From an uncultured Lachnospiraceae bacterium (GTDB taxonomy: Bacteria; Bacillota; Clostridia; Lachnospirales; Lachnospiraceae), in the NCBI GenBank assembly GCA_947628025.1, contig CANQYH010000111.1:1-9224 (forward strand): 9,224 bases of DNA. The letters run 5' to 3'. The translations under genes were made by a program, and so were the position numbers. The notes beneath the pieces were generated by a model. It did no database searches and was not told the origin of the DNA. It saw only the letters and a list, made by a program, of their open reading frames with translations. Below are positions 6,946 to 9,224 of this stretch, piece by piece; position 1 is the first letter of the stretch; each line of letters starts with the position of its first letter.

Positions 6946-7944
6946 TCAATTCTCCATTTCTTTGGCAGACGGCGTTTTTTTCGCATGCGTTTCCTCCTCC
7001 CAGGTCCGGTCGCTGATGATGTAGCGCGGCCGTTCTTTGGTTTCCAGGTAGATCTTGCCCACGTATTCTCCGATCATGCCCAGCGATAAAAGCTGGACCC
7101 CGCTGATGAAGCAGAGGATGCAGACCGTGCTGGTCCAGCCGGAAATCGCCCGGCCCAGGATCCACGAGACCAGGGAGTACATGATGCCGCAGAAGCTCAG
7201 CGTCGAGACCGTGAACCCCATTCCGCTGATCAGGCGGATCGGCCGGATGGACAGGCTGGTGATGCCGTCCAGGGCCAGGGAGATCATTTTCGACAGCGGA
7301 TAATGGCTGGAGCCGGATCTCCGTTCGCTCCGCCGGTAGTAAACGCTGGTGCTCTTAAAGCCGACTAAGGGAACCATGCCCCGCAGGAAAAGGTTGACTT
7401 CTTTGAACTGGGCCAGGGCCGCGAGCGCCCGTTTCGACAGCAGGCGGTAATCCGCGTGGTTATAGACACATTCCACGCCCAGCCAGTTCAGCAGCCGGTA
7501 AAAACATTCCGCGGAGAACCGTTTGAAAAATGTGTCCGTGTCGCGGCTGTTTCTGACTCCGTATACGACGTCGCAGCCGTCATAGTAAGCCTGCACCATT
7601 TCCGTCATGGCAGCCATGTCATCCTGACCGTCGCAGTCGATGGAGATCGTGATGTCGCAGCGGTCCCTGGCCTCCATCAGACCGGCCAGCACCGCGTTCT
7701 GGTGCCCGCGGTTCCGGCTCTGGCGGATGCCTGCCATGTGCCGGTCCTGCTTTGCGAATCTGCGGATCAGTTCCCAGGTAGCGTCCCGGCTTCCGTCGTC
7801 CACGAAAAGGATGCGGCTCTCGTCCGATACCAGGCCGCTGCGGATCATTTTCTGCAGGTTTTCCAGAAAAAGAGGGGCCGTCAGAGGCAGGACAGCCTCT
7901 TCGTTATAGCAGGGGATCACGATAAATAATGTGGCACATTCCAT
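6946..7944 (-). CDS. GtrB/DPM1-like membrane-anchored family 2 glycosyltransferase
   Basis: This 332-residue protein has an N-terminal GT2 catalytic domain: FIVIPCYNEE (7-16), DDGSRD (49-54), SRNRGHQNAVLAGL (76-89), the metal-site motif DCDGQDD (103-109) and NHADYRLLS (162-170). The loop RRSERRSGSSHYPLSKM (204-220) leads into two transmembrane segments at about 236-262 and 270-292. The conserved GEYVGKIYLETKERPRY (292-308) follows. This is the layout of GtrB, bactoprenol glucosyltransferase and dolichyl-phosphate-mannose synthase-like enzymes, which transfer a sugar from a nucleotide donor to polyprenyl phosphate on the cytoplasmic face. The ATG is set by AGGAGGT 6 nt upstream. The upstream membrane protein on the same strand, 90 nt away, would be a natural user of the lipid-linked sugar. 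No GtrA-like flippase gene is visible here. The sugar cannot be predicted from sequence. Confidence 0.9.
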   Translation of the reverse strand: MECATLFIVIPCYNEEAVLPLTAPLFLENLQKMIRSGLVSDESRILFVDDGSRDATWELIRRFAKQDRHMAGIRQSRNRGHQNAVLAGLMEARDRCDITISIDCDGQDDMAAMTEMVQAYYDGCDVVYGVRNSRDTDTFFKRFSAECFYRLLNWLGVECVYNHADYRLLSKRALAALAQFKEVNLFLRGMVPLVGFKSTSVYYRRSERRSGSSHYPLSKMISLALDGITSLSIRPIRLISGMGFTVSTLSFCGIMYSLVSWILGRAISGWTSTVCILCFISGVQLLSLGMIGEYVGKIYLETKERPRYIISDRTWEEETHAKKTPSAKEMEN

Positions 7945-7950
7945 GATTCT

Positions 7951-7957
7951 ACCTCCT
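7951..7957 (-). promoter_or_regulatory. Ribosome binding site of the GtrB-like gene
   Basis: On the reverse strand AGGAGGT lies 6 nt before the ATG (7944-7942), which fixes the start. It begins directly after the last paired base of the hairpin at 7958-7985. Confidence 0.85.
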
Positions 7958-7985
7958 GCGTCCCCGGGATGTTTTCCGGGGACGC
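7958..7985 (-). promoter_or_regulatory. Intercistronic hairpin abutting a Shine-Dalgarno
   Basis: A perfect 10-bp GC-rich stem (GCGTCCCCGG at 7958-7967 with CCGGGGACGC at 7976-7985) encloses an 8-nt loop. On the reverse-strand transcript it lies between the stop of the membrane protein gene and the ribosome binding site of the GtrB-like gene, with no gap before AGGAGGT. No U-tract follows on that strand, so it is not a standard terminator there. Four Ts follow it on the forward strand, but no forward gene ends here. It may protect or position mRNA, or tune translation; its role is unknown. Confidence 0.6.
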
Positions 7986-8034
7986 TTTTGCGATCGTATG
8001 CGGGGATTGTTTTCGCTCATTTCACCGGGGCGGT

Positions 8035-9224
8035 CTATTCGCCGGAATCCTCCCTCGGGAGCATCCGCGTTTTCAATTCGTCGTAGTTCGGAAAGCCGAC
8101 GATGATGTAGCGCTCCGATTCAAAGAGGACCGGCAGCGTTTCCGGGTCTTTGAATATCATGTCGGGGGTCTGGTACCGGGTCAGCAGCACAAAGACCGGT
8201 CCCTCCGGCTTCTGCTCCACATGCGCTTTGGGCTGCAGCCACTGATACAGCGCGTCCGGGTCAAAATCATACGGCACGGAATTGTAATCCCAGACCTCGA
8301 CCGCCCCGTCAGAAAATTCCGTCAGGACATTGGCGTCCCAGAATGAGGCATAACCCTTTTTGTATTCTGTCCGGGAGAGGACCCCGGCGGCGTCTTTCAG
8401 CTCTGCCGCCGAGTAACCATTGAACCGGTAGGCCCATTCGTTTCCCTCATTTTTTCGGAAAAACAGCTCCATGTCCGCGACCGTACACAGCACGAGAAGC
8501 AGCAGGAGATAGTTCCGGATCCTGAAACCGCGAAGATTTTTTATAAACAGGGCGGCCAGGGGAATGAACAGGACTGCTAAGGGGACGAAATACCGTTCAT
8601 CGAAAGGGATCGTGGTAAAAGAGAAGAGTCCGGCCAGCAGCACGGCGGCGGCCAGGAAGAAAAGCGTCAGGAACCGGTATTCCCAATCGCTTTCCGCCGT
8701 TTCCCGCTCGGGCCGCCGTTTCCAGGCCCATACGACGGAACACAGGGTCAGCAGGAAAAAAACGGCAAAGATCATATTGAATACCAGGCCGCTTTTGGAA
8801 AATATCCGGAAACCGGCCGTATATCCCATGGCCCGCAGGAAACCGTTTATGCTTCGTTCCAGTCCGGCGAAAGCGTAATCCGTGAAAGAGACCTGGTCCG
8901 AAAAATGGGCGAACGTGTAAAGTTTGGAAAGAACGGCGCTGTTGATCAGATAACCGGCCGCCGAGCAGACCAGCAGGATCACGGTCATGCAGAGCATACG
9001 GCAGGAGAGGCTGGCCGGATGGAAACGAAAGTCCCGGAAAAAATGGGGATGCTCGATGAAAAACATCGCGACGGCGCAGAGCGTCAGGGGCAGGTACAGG
9101 ATAAAGATCTGCCGCGGACCGCCCATCCCGGCCGCGCAGGACAGGACGGCCAGCAGCGCAAGTCCGGCAAGGGTGCGGGGGGAGGGTTCTTTTTTCAGCA
9201 AACAGATCAGGCCCCCCAGCGTAA
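8035..9224 (-). CDS. Polytopic membrane protein, probable GT-C type glycosyltransferase (5' end beyond window)
   Basis: The reverse-strand frame ends at TAG (8037-8035) and stays open to the window edge, giving 396 visible residues. A TTG at 9201 is a possible codon but not a credible start: the upstream codons (TLGGLICL) continue a membrane-like segment. At least seven hydrophobic segments are visible, including LAGLALLAVLSCAAGM, QIFILYLPLTLCAVAMFFI, LVFNMIFAVFFLLTL and YFVPLAVLFIPLAALFI. The FDERYFVPL element before the penultimate segment resembles the RY/P pattern of GT-C family enzymes. A soluble C-terminal domain of about 130 residues follows (YASFWDANVLTEFSDG, then VEVWDYNSV), probably extracytoplasmic. 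It lies 90 nt upstream of the GtrB-like gene in the same orientation, which fits a lipid-sugar synthase plus outer-face transferase pair. I do not recognise a specific family with certainty; a non-enzymatic YfhO-like membrane protein is an alternative. Confidence 0.65.
   Translation of the reverse strand, partial: TLGGLICLLKKEPSPRTLAGLALLAVLSCAAGMGGPRQIFILYLPLTLCAVAMFFIEHPHFFRDFRFHPASLSCRMLCMTVILLVCSAAGYLINSAVLSKLYTFAHFSDQVSFTDYAFAGLERSINGFLRAMGYTAGFRIFSKSGLVFNMIFAVFFLLTLCSVVWAWKRRPERETAESDWEYRFLTLFFLAAAVLLAGLFSFTTIPFDERYFVPLAVLFIPLAALFIKNLRGFRIRNYLLLLLVLCTVADMELFFRKNEGNEWAYRFNGYSAAELKDAAGVLSRTEYKKGYASFWDANVLTEFSDGAVEVWDYNSVPYDFDPDALYQWLQPKAHVEQKPEGPVFVLLTRYQTPDMIFKDPETLPVLFESERYIIVGFPNYDELKTRMLPREDSGE

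Noticed and set aside
9199..9201. TTG as the start codon of the reverse-strand membrane protein
   Set aside because: The frame stays open beyond it to the window edge, and the upstream codons continue a hydrophobic segment, so the true start is outside the window.
1..9224. CRISPR arrays, tRNA or rRNA genes, insertion sequences, phage attachment sites
   Set aside because: Reading the sequence showed no regularly spaced repeats, transposase frames, terminal inverted repeats or RNA gene signatures. Nearly all of the window is accounted for by polysaccharide genes.

Overview
The window looks like part of a surface-polysaccharide locus from a moderately high-GC Clostridia-type Firmicute, perhaps Lachnospiraceae. 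The grounds are strong AGGAGG ribosome binding sites, GC-rich third codon positions, and the style of the MTase/kinase-like/glycosyltransferase fusion protein. This placement is an inference with low to moderate confidence, because no rRNA or taxonomic marker is present.

Layout. Positions 1-6759 read left to right. They hold the 3' end of rfbC/rmlC (dTDP-L-rhamnose synthesis), then wzm (polysaccharide ABC exporter permease), then wzt (exporter ATPase with an extra C-terminal domain resembling a carbohydrate-binding Wzt_C domain). The last gene of this set is a 1435-codon gene that overlaps wzt by 4 nt. Positions 6760-6945 are a convergent intergenic region with a strong hairpin terminator. 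Positions 6946-9224 read right to left and hold a GtrB/DPM-like membrane-anchored family 2 glycosyltransferase and, upstream of it, a polytopic membrane protein (probably GT-C type) cut by the window edge. A 10-bp perfect hairpin sits directly against the Shine-Dalgarno sequence of the GtrB-like gene.

The most interesting object is the 1435-aa protein. Reading its motifs gives the order: class I SAM methyltransferase-like domain, aminoglycoside-phosphotransferase/kinase-like domain, about 120 residues of coiled coil with near-exact heptads, GT2 glycosyltransferase, GT4 glycosyltransferase. The first three modules are in the same order as WbdD of E. coli O9a. WbdD is the kinase-methyltransferase that caps the O-polysaccharide and whose coiled coil acts as a chain-length ruler. 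It works with an ABC exporter whose Wzt C-terminal domain recognises the capped end. Here the WbdD-like part is fused to two glycosyltransferases and encoded directly after a Wzt with such a C-terminal extension. The inferred system is a single-polypeptide synthesise-measure-cap enzyme coupled to an ABC exporter, working on a possibly rhamnose-containing glycan. The two reverse-strand genes would add side-chain decorations on the outer face of the membrane from a polyprenyl-phosphate sugar donor. The domain architecture is read from the sequence; the WbdD analogy and the functional model are inference.
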